Notes: generated by a model from the sequence alone, not told the origin. Positions 1-10,672 are shown, counted from the first letter of the stretch. The stretch is DNA of 64,000 bases from Chroococcidiopsidaceae cyanobacterium YX2bin18 (GCA_030446505.1 JAUJND010000001.1:62001-126000), one strand, 5' to 3'. Program-made: numbers and translations.

Positions 1-4
1 CCAT

Positions 5-406
5 GTGAAAGCAGAAGGCTTTGGTAAACCAATCCATTTTGTCCTTACCCCAGGAGAACGGCATGATACAGTTGCATTTGGGGCATTGGTTAAGGAAGGA
101 AAAGTCAAGCGCCCTGATCGAGGTAGGCCCAAGCATCACAGCCGATATCTAGTTGGTGACAAAGCCTACAGTAGCAACGAGATTCGGCAACAACTGCGTC
201 GCTCTGGCACTACTGCTGTCATCCCCAAACGTAGTAACGAGAAACGACGTGGGCGCTTTAATCGAGGTTTGTACCGAGAGCGCAATCGGGTAGAGCGTTT
301 GATTAATCGACTCAAACAATATCGACGAATAGCGACCCGGTACGAAAAATATGCTGTTAACTATCTTGCCATGCTGATGATTGGTGCTATTCGTCTTTGG
401 CTGTGA
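5..406 (+). mobile_element. IS5-family DDE transposase, C-terminal part (truncated by window start)
   Basis: ORF with IS5-type C-terminus (VGDKAYSS...IPKRSNEKRRGRFNRGLYRERNRVERLINRLKQYRRIATRYEK). Confidence 0.85.
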
Positions 407-420
407 GTTTGCAGACACGC

Positions 421-640
421 TCTAATCCACCCCAAGCAATTTTAGCTTCATTAAAATAGCATCATCTTCGACAAACTCAGCAATTGTCTGAATTTCCATT
501 ACAGATGCAATCCCAGGGATCGCTGCTACCATTTCCGAGGCGATCGCGTCTTTGACAATATCCTTAATAAAAACACCATCAATTTTCAGGTAATCAACAG
601 GTAGTTTTTTCAAGTTGAGCGCACGCAGGGCGTTCGGACA
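421..640 (-). pseudogene. EAL-domain (c-di-GMP phosphodiesterase) fragment
   Basis: LKKLPVDYLKIDGVFIKDIV...AIPGIASVMEIQTIAEFVEDDAILMKLKLLGVD matches the EAL C-terminal region; cut on both sides by IS sequence. Confidence 0.75.
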
Positions 641-644
641 TGAT

Positions 645-929
645 GTCTCCTTCCCACATCGCTGCCATCTCAGCTTGAGTCTTATCGCCATGCGTTTTGA
701 CAAATTCACACGAAATTTTTCCCAGTCGGTGATGAGCGTATCCCACTTGCCAAGGGGACACTTTGGCTTTGCTTGGTAGTCTCCAGTCTCAGATCGCCGC
801 TGAGCACCATAGGTCAATCGTGTTACGACTGATTTGGCACACTTGTGCGGCAACGCTAGTCTTTATGCCGTCCAACTCGATCACGCGAATCACCTTCTGT
901 CGCAAGTCGTAACTGTAGGGGTTTGCCAT
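645..929 (-). pseudogene. IS630-family transposase N-terminal fragment (frameshifted)
   Basis: MANPYSYDLRQKVIRVIELDGIKTSVAAQVCQISRNTIDLW followed in another frame by RRSETGDYQAKPK...KITDWEKF-like sequence. Confidence 0.75.
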
Positions 930-1236
930 GAGTGGATTGAACCTATCAAAACTAGAGGTTATCTCTATTATCTTGGCAACTGCTATAACCCTCTTCTGTC
1001 AAACTGGGAAAGCTCAAACCATTGCTAAAACAATTACTTAGCAATGGTTTGAACTTGTTGAGAATATCTGACAATGACATAAGATGTAAAAGCGTGTATT
1101 CCTTGTGGAGCACGCGTTGCAAATTTCGACTTTGCGAGAGCGATGAAAGAGGGATAAATCACTCCCATGTTTGCCCAAAACTATTTAGACTCTGGAACTG
1201 AGGGTGATAGCGATCGCCTAGCTGCTGGCTGTGGTG

Positions 1237-1713
1237 TTAACTTAGAGTGTGCCTGTTTGTAAAAGCCGAGAACTTTTTGTGTATAGGCAAGCTCGTTGTA
1301 CCGCTCTTACATCCTGTAGGCTCACCAGTCATCCACCAACAAGCAGCGCGACTTACAGCAACGCTTTCATTGTTGCTTTCACGATACTGCTTCTGTAGTT
1401 CGCGCCCCATAATACAACTTACAATAGCCCGTGTTGTCACAGGGCTTGTTTCAAGCTGTGTCGGTGTCAGTTCGCGTCCGATACATTGTTTAGACCACCT
1501 AGGAATAATACCTGCTGTAATTTGCCACTCGCTATATAGTCCATCGTCCTGTTTACCAGTTTTTGGTGCTGCCTGCCGCAGCGCCTCGACCAGCGCCCCG
1601 ACTTGTGTGTTAGTGACCTGTTGTGCTTGAACTGGTAGCGCCCACAACCCCAAACTGGCTATTAGTCCGCTAAGTAATAACTGCCGCATCTGTCTCCTTA
1701 CTCTATTATCCAT
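1237..1713 (-). CDS. Hypothetical secreted protein
   Basis: ORF with N-terminal signal-like segment ending VQAQQ. Confidence 0.6.
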   Translation of the reverse strand: MDNRVRRQMRQLLLSGLIASLGLWALPVQAQQVTNTQVGALVEALRQAAPKTGKQDDGLYSEWQITAGIIPRWSKQCIGRELTPTQLETSPVTTRAIVSCIMGRELQKQYRESNNESVAVSRAACWWMTGEPTGCKSGTTSLPIHKKFSAFTNRHTLS

Positions 1714-2000
1714 TTCAGATCACTAAAAATCCTCAAAATGCTAAAGATTTTACCTAGGCATACTTAAACAGTGCCTTTACTACCTCCTGAGTTGCGGACA
1801 TGAATTCAAAAGCTAATCTTCCTTCTAGACGAGGTTTTTAGCTTTTCCTTATTCCTAAAATGCTCGCAGAGGATTATACCAAGTTGTAAACATTTGTTAA
1901 AGATACTACTTGAATAATTACTCAGTACAACGTTAGCTTTTAAGAACTCATCGATAAACTAGAAGCCAGAAAAAATTCAAAGCAGGAAAGGAAACAACAA

Positions 2001-4126
2001 ATGAGTAATCGTTGGAACAGTAAACTTGATGACCCGCCTGTTCCGAATTCGGAAGATGCAAATCAGCATCGAAAAGGGTGGTTTTTTGCTCAGTTCACCC
2101 AACTAGCATCAAAGTTGTCAAGAAGAATGAAACGCAGCATGACAATTGTCACGCTTGTTATAGCTACGATTTTAGCAGGGCATACTGTGTCAGCACAGAT
2201 ATGCGCCTGCCGCCAGCGCCTCCTTCACTCAAAACTGTGACGGTTCCAGAACCCGATAATCTTGGGGAATTCGTTAAAGATAAAGTAGCTGCGATCGCTT
2301 TAGGAAAGTCACTTTCTGGGATATGCAAATCGGTAGCGACGGCATTCAGTCGTGTGCCAGTTGCCACTTCCATGCCGGAGCAGACAGCAGAGCCAAAAAC
2401 CAGCTTGAGCCAGGGTTATCGCGCATAAATCCGGATGGTACTGCGAATCCAGATTTAGTTATCAATACAGGCGGGCTGAATTACACTTTGCAGCCGGGAG
2501 ATTACCCATTTCATAAACTCGCTGATCCAAACAACCGTGCCTCGGTTGTAGCAGATAGTAACGATGTCACCTCCTCCCAAGGAACCTTCAATTCTCAGTT
2601 TGTTGATGTCGTTCCTGGTCGCGCCGAAGACCAAGTAGTTCCCCAACCCGATTCAATCTTTAACATAGGTGCACCAACATCCGCCGCGTAGCACCTCGCA
2701 ACACACCAAGCGTGATCAATGCCGTCTTCAACTTCCGCAACTTCTGGGACGGAAAAGCGCAGAACGATTTCAATGGCGTGAATCCTTTTGGATCAAGAGA
2801 CCCGGATGCCAAAGTTGTGAAGGCAACAAAGCAGAATCAGCTACAAGAGGTGAAAATTAGCCTCAAAATTCCAGCCTAGCTTCCCAGGCAGTAGGACCGC
2901 CATTGAGCGATTTTGAGATGTCTGCTACCAGTCGCACGTTTGAGGAAATCGGTCAAAAGTTCGCCAAGGGCAAGAAAAATAAGCTTCCCAGGGAACTCGG
3001 CAAGAAACTAAAGTTCCTCCGACCGCTTGGCAAGCAAATCGTCCATCCTGAAGACAGTGTTCTGGGAGTGTACAGCAAAGCGCCTGAGCTTGGTCTTAAG
3101 CCACACACCTACGAAAAGATGATCGAGGATGCTTTCAAGCCGGAGTGGTGGAAGTCCAATCAGGTGATCAGTGTAGATAGTCAGGGTAACCGCACATTCA
3201 TCAAAAATCCGAAGAAAGGCTCCTCTGCCACGAACGAGTACACGCTGATGGAGTACAACTTCCCGCTCTTTTTCGGGCTAGCAATTCAAATGTACGAGGC
3301 AACATTAGTTGCCAACGATACACCATACGATCATTTCCGAGAAGGGAATACTAGCGCTTTAACACCCGAACAGCAGCAGGGGCTGGCAATTTTTCTCGGT
3401 CAAGACCAGACACAAGGCGGCGGTAGATGCATTAACTGTCACAGTGGACCAGAATTCACTGACGCTTCTGTTAGCAAAGTCTCTAGCAGCCCCCTCAGAA
3501 GACGCGAGGGAAATATTATTGATCGGGGCTTCAACAACATAGGTGTTAGACCGACATTTGAAGACATTGGGGTGGGCGCTAACGACCCGTCTGACACTCC
3601 GCTTTCACAGGCACGCCTAGCCAAGCAGGGACGCTTTAATGACCCGACTCTTAATCCGCCGCTAAACTCAAGCGATATAGTGGGGGCTGACGGCGGCTTT
3701 AAAACGCCTGGACTGAGGAACGTGGAACTAACTGCACCATACTTCCACAATGGCGGGCAGTTGACTTTACGTCAAGTAATTGACTTTTACGCGCGCGGCG
3801 GGGACTTTCATCCAATTCTAGGTCGAGATGGCGAAATACAGCCTGTATCAATACTTACTTTGGGCAAAACTCCTCAAGAGGTGGAAGCAGCAAAAGTAGC
3901 ACTAGTTGCCTTTCTAAAATCACTTACAGATGAGCGAGTCCGCTATCATCGAGCGCCGTTTGACCACCCGCAGCTGTTCGTCACAAACGGACATCCAGGA
4001 GACCAGACATCTGTTACTAATGATGGCTCTGGAAAAGCCTTAGATACATTAGTAGAGATCCCGGCTGTCGGTCGTAACGGTCTTAGCACTCCTCTGCTGA
4101 ACTTTTTGGAATTGCCTCCACAATAG
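2001..4126 (+). pseudogene. Di-haem cytochrome c peroxidase/MauG-like protein, frameshifted in its N-terminal third
   Basis: CASCH and CINCH haem motifs; frames 2001, 2078, 2323, 2669 and 2903 chain into one protein; several breaks repaired by single-base additions. Confidence 0.75.
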
Positions 4127-4254
4127 GAGTAACTCATCCCTTAATATATTCCTACTCCCTTTAAGAGCAGCGTGAATCAGAAGGACTTCTAGTGGATCTA
4201 TCCTGCAATCAACAAGGGTAAAGTAAGAATCCTTATTTAGCATCAAACACATCA

Positions 4255-4278
4255 AAAGCCCGGATATCCGGGCTTTTC
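4255..4278. terminator. Perfect palindromic hairpin between convergent genes
   Basis: AAAAGCCCGGATATCCGGGCTTTT. Confidence 0.7.
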
Positions 4279-4322
4279 TAATAGTTGATACAGGGTAATG
4301 AGTGTTGTGGCTGCTGAAATTT

Positions 4323-4874
4323 TTAACAACGTTGATATCGCATTCCTGGTAACTGAGATATTAGCCCCATAAGTTCCAACTGTAACAAGGCACTAGAAAC
4401 TGCTCCAGCTGAATAGCCAGTTTGTTGCACAATCAAGTCGAAGGGCATAGACTATAGGGCGATCGCTTCCAACACTTGCTTAAGCTCCGGCTCTAAATCT
4501 GGTAAAGATAACTGGGGTGGCTCGACTGGAGCGAAGTCTCCAGTACTTATTAAGCCTAAACAACCAAGCGATCGCCCATTATCCAAAGAACCACGCAAAA
4601 CATAAACATCCTGACAAAAATCATTCGCAAACCGCGCTGTAATCAAAGCACCAGATTTAGTCGGAGCTTCCATCACCAATACTGCACGGCTGATTCCGGC
4701 AATAATCCGGTTACGGCGGGGAAAGTGAGCGCGATCCGGTTGTGTCCCTGCTGGATACTCGCTTAGAACTAATCCTTGCTTTAGAATCTGCTCGTAGAGA
4801 CTGCGATTACGCGGCGGATAAACGACATCTACTCCAGTACCTAAAATAGCGCTCATATCTTGCACCAAGCTCAA
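4323..4874 (-). pseudogene. dprA: DprA/Smf C-terminal remnant with in-frame TAG
   Basis: LGTGVDVVYPPRNRSLYEQI...SEYPAGTQPDRAHFPRRNRIIAGIS...SGALITARFA; after TAG the same frame continues SMPFDLIVQQTGYSAGAVSSALLQLELMGLISQLPGMRYQRC. Confidence 0.85.
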
Positions 4875-5050
4875 ATCGATACAATGTGGGCATTTTAGTC
4901 AAATTGCCTCTAAACTGAACCGTGCTTAAATTAAGCTTTCTAAGTCTCAAGGCGACCACTTGAAAAAATTAGGAGAGCTTAAAAAGTTGATTGTTTCGTG
5001 ATTGTGCAAGATATGAACTTAAACTACTTATGAACTCAAATTTGGGTTAT

Positions 5051-5084
5051 CCTCAGTGTCTACCCGTAGGGGTGAACACTGAGG
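5051..5084. other. 15-bp-arm imperfect inverted repeat upstream of rtcB
   Basis: CCTCAGTGTCTACCC-gtag-GGGTGAACACTGAGG (13/15 pairing). Confidence 0.6.
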
Positions 5085-5315
5085 CATTGCACAGAAATGT
5101 AAGAAAAATCAACAGGTTTTCCGTATCGTTGGCGCAACCTTAAAAAACTTGTCACTCGAATGTGCCAATTTGCTATTAAACAGCTTTTAGTCATCGTACC
5201 GCTCAAATTACCCTAACTTGAGATAGAGAAAATAGGCGAACTATAAAAACGATAATTACACAAGTGGTTTATGCTGTACTGAATTAATTTGTCGCTTAAT
5301 TAAGGGTACTTAAAG

Positions 5316-6776
5316 ATGGCTATTATCGAAGTTTTGAAAAAAATTTCTGATACTGTCTGGGAAATTCCTGTTTCCTATAAAGAAGGAATGCGTGTGCCTG
5401 CCCGAATTTATGGTACAGAAAAGTTAATTCGGGAAATGGACGATGCAGTTTATGACCAAATTACTAACGTAGCAACGCTTCCAGGGATAACTAAGTATGC
5501 CTTGTGTATGCCTGATGGACACTTTGGGTATGGCTTTCCGATTGGTGGAGTTGCGGCAATGGATGTAGAGTCAGGAGGCGTAATTTCTCCTGGTGGTATT
5601 GGTTTTGATATTAATTGTGGAATGCGGTTGATGGTTACTAACCTGACTTATAAGGAAGTAAAGCCATATATTAAAAAGGTAGTAGACAAACTCTATCAAA
5701 GAGTTCCCGCCGGAGTAGGGAGCAGAGGATTTGTCAAGCTTTCGCGTAATGACTTTCGACAAGTAGTCGAGCAAGGGGCGCGTTGGTGCGTCCGTAATGG
5801 TTATGGCTGGGAAGAGGATTTGCCTTTTATTGAAGAAAATGGCTGTATTGAAGGGGCTGATGCTTCAAAAATTAGTGAAAAGGCAATTGATCGCGGTTTT
5901 AACCAAATCGGAACTTTAGGATCTGGCAATCATTATCTAGAAATTCAAGTTGCAAAACAAGAAAACATTTTTGATCCTGAGTTAGCCCGCAGTATGGGAA
6001 TTACGATGCCAGATCAGGTGGTGGTGATGTTCCACTGTGGAAGTCGGGGTTTTGGGCATCAGGTAGCAACAGACTATTTACAAACCTTCCTCAAGGTGAT
6101 GGAGAGCAAGTATGGCATCAAGATTCTAGATCGAGAATTAGCATGTGCGCCTTTCAACTCTCCCGAAGGACAAGCTTATTTTGCAGCGATGAAGTGCGGC
6201 ATCAATATGTCTTTTGCCAATCGTCAAGTTATTCTACACCGCATCCGCGAGGTGTTTTCCGAAGTTTTTGGACGCACGGCAGAGGATTTGGGAATGCACA
6301 TGGTTTATGACGTAGCGCATAATACGGCGAAGCTAGAGCGTCATATGATTGATGGCAAAGAGCGATCGCTCCTTGTCCATCGTAAAGGTGCAACCAGGGC
6401 TTTCGCACCAGGGATGGCAGATGTTCCTGAGCGGTACAAAGCGATCGGTCAACCGATTATCATTGGCGGCAGTATGGAAACAGGCTCTTATTTGTTAGTT
6501 GGTGTACCCACTGGCGCTCAGACTTTCTTTAGCACTGCTCATGGTAGTGGGCGCACAATGAGCCGCACGAAGGCAAGAAAAACTTGGCAGGGAGAAAAAC
6601 TCCAGAAGGACATGGAAGCTAAAGGTATTTATGTCCGCAGTACATCTTGGCAAGGATTAGCAGAAGAAGCAGGCGGAGCATACAAAGATGTTGATGAGGT
6701 TATCGAAGCGGCTGAATTAGCTGGAATTAGCAAAAGAGTTGTGCGGTTAACTCCAATTGGGAATATCAAGGGGTAG
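5316..6776 (+). CDS. rtcB: RtcB 3'-phosphate RNA-splicing ligase
   Basis: Full-length 486 aa; GIGFDINCGMRL metal-binding Cys motif, LGSGNHYLEIQ, FHCGSRGFGHQ, VYDVAHNTAKLE, STAHGSGRTMSR nucleophile-His motif. Confidence 0.95.
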   Translation: MAIIEVLKKISDTVWEIPVSYKEGMRVPARIYGTEKLIREMDDAVYDQITNVATLPGITKYALCMPDGHFGYGFPIGGVAAMDVESGGVISPGGIGFDINCGMRLMVTNLTYKEVKPYIKKVVDKLYQRVPAGVGSRGFVKLSRNDFRQVVEQGARWCVRNGYGWEEDLPFIEENGCIEGADASKISEKAIDRGFNQIGTLGSGNHYLEIQVAKQENIFDPELARSMGITMPDQVVVMFHCGSRGFGHQVATDYLQTFLKVMESKYGIKILDRELACAPFNSPEGQAYFAAMKCGINMSFANRQVILHRIREVFSEVFGRTAEDLGMHMVYDVAHNTAKLERHMIDGKERSLLVHRKGATRAFAPGMADVPERYKAIGQPIIIGGSMETGSYLLVGVPTGAQTFFSTAHGSGRTMSRTKARKTWQGEKLQKDMEAKGIYVRSTSWQGLAEEAGGAYKDVDEVIEAAELAGISKRVVRLTPIGNIKG

Positions 6777-6779
6777 GTT

Positions 6780-7664
6780 ATGCAAATACGCACTCCGCTT
6801 ACAGTGATTACAGGGCCACTAGGAAGTGGCAAGACTACTTTGCTGCGTCACATCCTCGATACTGTTTCTAGAAAAATTGCTATTTTGATGAACGAATTTG
6901 GCGAGATTTCAATCGACAGTAAAATCATTGCTGGCAAAAATGTTCAAATGGCGGATCTTGGTGGCGGCTGTGTGTGCTGTTCGTTACTTGGGGAGTTTGA
7001 AGCGGCTGTCGATGAAATTATTGATACCGTTGATCCAGATATCATTGTGGTGGAGACAACTGGAGTAGCAGAACCTGATGCACTTGTGTTTGATATTCAA
7101 GAAAGTTTAGCCAAAGTGCGCCTAGATGGAGTCGTCACAATTATTGATGCAGACGCAATGGTGAAATATCCATCTGTAGGTCATACAAGCCGAATCCAAA
7201 TTGAAGCAGCAGATACTATTATTTTGAACAAAGTAGATTTAGTGTCAGAAAGCGAACTACACGCCAGAGAGGAGACGCAGCACTCGAGTCAAGAACTAGC
7301 CTCGATTCTACCTACTACGCGCTGTCAGGTAGATCCAGACTTGCTGTTTGGCATTGGTAGAGAACGGGTAGAAGCGCCACCTGATCACGTTCACCAACCG
7401 GAATTTGAATCATTCAGCTACACAACAACTGCAATTTGCGATCGCACTTGTTTTGAGGAATTTGCTGATAGTCTGGGAACAGAGATTTACAGAGCGAAAG
7501 GTTTTATCTCCTTTACTGATGCAACTTATCTATTTAATTTTGTGGCTGGACGTTGGGAACTTGAGTTATTTGAACAAGAGGGAACCCAATTAGTTTTCAT
7601 TGGTAAACAGTTGAGCGAACTAAAAGAGAAGATTATTAATAATTTAAAGTTGTGTGAGCAGTAG
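6780..7664 (+). CDS. G3E family GTPase (CobW/COG0523)
   Basis: Walker A GPLGSGKTT, GGGCVCC metal-binding motif, VETTGVAEP, NKVDLV; starts 3 bp after rtcB stop. Confidence 0.9.
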   Translation: MQIRTPLTVITGPLGSGKTTLLRHILDTVSRKIAILMNEFGEISIDSKIIAGKNVQMADLGGGCVCCSLLGEFEAAVDEIIDTVDPDIIVVETTGVAEPDALVFDIQESLAKVRLDGVVTIIDADAMVKYPSVGHTSRIQIEAADTIILNKVDLVSESELHAREETQHSSQELASILPTTRCQVDPDLLFGIGRERVEAPPDHVHQPEFESFSYTTTAICDRTCFEEFADSLGTEIYRAKGFISFTDATYLFNFVAGRWELELFEQEGTQLVFIGKQLSELKEKIINNLKLCEQ

Positions 7665-7668
7665 GCTT

Positions 7669-8100
7669 ATGTCCTATGAATTTCTCGAAGATATTGCGAT
7701 CGCTGATATTGCTTTTCGAGCTTGGGGTAAGGATCTTCAAGAGCTTTTCAAGGTGGCTGGCGATGCCACAATCAACACAATGATTGATAATTTGAACTCG
7801 ATAGAACCTAAGCAAACGCGAACTTTTAGCCTAGAGAATGACGCATTAGACCTGTTGCTGTTTAATTTTCTGCAAGAACTAATTTACTACAAAGACAGCG
7901 AACAACTTTTACTACGGGCGCAGCAAGTTCAAATTAAGCTTAAAAACGCTTTATATCAGTTGAGTGCAGTTACTCAAGGAGAAAATTTAGATCCCAATCG
8001 TCACCACCAGCGGGTAGATGTCAAAGCTGTTACTTTACACCGTTTCCAATTGGAAAAAGTTGAGAATGGCTGGACAGCTATGGTGATCCTTGACATTTAA
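7669..8100 (+). CDS. Archease-family protein
   Basis: YEFLEDIAIADIAFRAWGKDLQELF, LLFNFLQELIYYKD, HHQRVDVKAVTLHRFQLEKVENGWTAMVILDI; ATG at 7669, 4 bp after G3E stop. Confidence 0.85.
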   Translation: MSYEFLEDIAIADIAFRAWGKDLQELFKVAGDATINTMIDNLNSIEPKQTRTFSLENDALDLLLFNFLQELIYYKDSEQLLLRAQQVQIKLKNALYQLSAVTQGENLDPNRHHQRVDVKAVTLHRFQLEKVENGWTAMVILDI

Positions 8101-8759
8101 AAATGAGAGAAAAATGTGTATATGCTCATTGAAATGTACTTATGCAAGACTTGAGTGAATCTCAAGGTCAGTCTTAAATTACGCTCTTCAAAGGCGATCG
8201 CACTTCATCCGATTGATTCACCCGATCAGGTGATTTTGAAGGCGGTCGTATCAGTCCAGCCGACAAATGTCAGGGGAGCGAGAAAGCCTGTAAGAGCTAG
8301 TGCGCCAATCAATACCTCTTGGTTAAGCTTGGCAGTTGGCATTGCTCTTAATAAGTAGACGCAAGTATCAACTTTCTAGCACTTCAAAAATTCTAATTTT
8401 TAGTTAACCGAGAAGTAGTGGGCATTCAGATACTGTAAATCCAATGCTGGCTTTAAGAATTATTCGTGCTAATGGTTGGTAGGAGAATTTTTGGACGAAA
8501 CAAGCACTAAGGGATGAAATTGTGTAGATTCTAGACTTCTGGTTCTGATCACACCAGTAGCTTTTGTTGTTCAAATCACCCAATTGGGTGAGTCACTTGG
8601 ATGAAGTGCAAGTATCTTCGCTAATCGTACTTTAATAGTAACCCTGAAGTTGACTTGAACTTATAGTAATGCAACTCAAAACACACATTGATTTTGAATT
8701 CATTTACTAATCAGGGAAGCCAAAAGTAAACAATTAGCTCACAAAACAACAGAGGAATT

Positions 8760-10316
8760 ATGCAATACACACGCAAGAATCAAAAACAATGGCTTCTATC
8801 TTTAGTAGCTGGAGCATCGATTGTACTTCCCTTTGCTCAAATCCCACAAGCGCAAAGCCAATCGGCAACTACGACGAGTGCCAGTGACGACAGCACTTAC
8901 CTAGTGCAAGGCAAGAAGGGTGCAAACAACACCTGCCACTTCAGCACGAGCATAACACTCTATCCAGGCGAGAAAGCAGTAGAGGCACGTCAGGTTAGTT
9001 TCGATGCCCCAACCTGCACAATCAAGATGCAGCGCACAAATAATTTAACCTCTGATGCAGCGGAGAATGCTAGAGCAGGTATAGAAACCAAAAGCGGCAC
9101 CCTTGCTACGCCGCCTGTGTCTGCCAGCCTAGTTAGTCCAGAGGCAGTTTTCAGAAGCCGCGCCTACAGCCGGACGTATTTAGTGAACCTGAAGGCGTTG
9201 CATAATAGAGGTATGAATGGAGGGAAGCGTCAATGCAATGTCCAGAGTGCCAATCAACGCATATCCGCAAGAATGGAATCAAGCGAGGTAAACAAAACCA
9301 CATTTGTGTAGATTGTGGGCGACAATTCGTTGAACGTGATGAGACATCGAGAGGCTACAGCGATGAAGTCAAAGAGGAATGCTTGAAAATGTACGTCAAT
9401 GGCATGGGTTTTCGTGGAATTGAACGGGTTAAAGGGGTGCATCACACTACCGTAATTTACTGGGTCAAGCAAGTAGGAGAAAATCTCCCCGATGCCTACG
9501 CTCCAGAAATGATTCCCGAAGTCGGAGAACTGGATGAATTGGAAACCTTCGTTGGCTCGAAAAACAAAATCTGGCTCTGGACGGCAGTAAATCACTTCAG
9601 TTCAGGAATTTTAGGTTGGGTGTTAGGCGACCATAGTGCAAAAACTTTTGAGCCACTATGGGCAATTGTGAGACCATGGCAATGTTACTTCTATGTTACG
9701 GATGGATGGTCTGTTTATCCTGGCTTTATTCCAGCGGGAGATCAGATTGTGAGCAAGACTTACATGACGCGGGTTGAGAGTGAAAACACAAGGTTGAGAC
9801 ACTATCTTGCTCGGCTACATCGCAAGACCCTTTGCTATTCAAGTCAGAGCAGATGCTGAGGCACTCAATCCGATTGTTACTTCACTATCTCAAATTCTGG
9901 GATGTCCCTGTTCCTCATTGATTCATACTTTCATTCAGCAACGCCGTGAACCTGAACAACGTTTTTCAGAACCATGTTAAAGATGGTGTTGATTTCTTAT
10001 ACGACGGCTTCAATGTTTCGGGAAGCTGCCAGACCTTCGCTGACCAAGGTAAATGGAACACAAGATTTTGGGCTTTCCTCGGTCGGACTAACACAACGTG
10101 TCTGTACAACCCCAGCCGAACGACAATTACAGGCAGCACTGGTATGCGCTTTGCCAGCCAGCTGGATCGTACTGCGGTGTACAAACCGATGTCTACTACA
10201 ACCGCCACAAAACGATCGGCAAGGCAAATGGAGCGATTGTTGATCAAACCAACTTCGGCGGCTCTAGCGGTTGTTTGGGTGCGCTTTTCATCAAGAAGCA
10301 GATCGTCCGCTACTAA
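8760..10316 (+). pseudogene. Secreted protein gene interrupted by an IS1-family element
   Basis: Signal peptide ORF to 9193; reading frame resumes exactly at 9946 (VNLNNVFQNHVKDGVDFLYDGF...); a further frameshift near 10110. Confidence 0.8.
9194..9945 (+). mobile_element. IS1-family insertion sequence, 752 bp, transposase frameshifted near its 3' end
   Basis: MQCPECQSTHIRKNGIKRGKQNHICVDCGRQF...; ends GGCGTTGC/GCAACGCC; 11-bp direct repeat GTGAACCTGAA at 9183-9193 and 9946-9956. Confidence 0.93.
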
Positions 10317-10672
10317 AGTTTCGACTCCCCACTAGCTTTAGTTAGGATTACCTAAGTTGGGAGCGATCGCCATAGTTGGATAAATGTAATGCTGAATATT
10401 CCGCGCGATCGCCCTTTGGAAGCTTTATAGGTGCGATCGCCTTAGCAACTGCCTTAGAGTTTTCAATGTTACATAGTCACTCCAACTAAACCTACTCTGC
10501 TGCTGATGTTCATGGCGTTGATAGGTTGTCGGCTCTTAAAGTACCTGTTTGCTGAGACGTAGTTCTAATGATAAAAAAGTTGCTAAAAGCGACTATTATT
10601 TCTTTGCTGCTATCTAAAAGTGACTCTTTCTAGAACCAGACTATAAGCCTACTCCTTTTGTTTGCGTTTCTT

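Noticed and set aside
4452-4454. In-frame TAG codons in dprA (4452-4454) and the DUF262 gene (41680-41682) as evidence of amber recoding
   Set aside because: Intact genes in the same window (rtcB, the G3E GTPase) terminate with TAG and there is no sign of readthrough elsewhere; simple nonsense mutations or errors are more likely.
8155-8358. 67-aa plus-strand ORF and an opposing 38-aa minus-strand ORF (8226..8342, MPTAKLNQEVLIGALALTGFLAPLTFVGWTDTTAFKIT)
   Set aside because: No recognisable family; the minus-strand peptide has a TM-like stretch but no other support, so neither is called.
10320-10460. Cluster of GCGATCGC motifs as a special repeat
   Set aside because: HIP1 palindromes are ubiquitous in cyanobacterial genomes and occur throughout this window.
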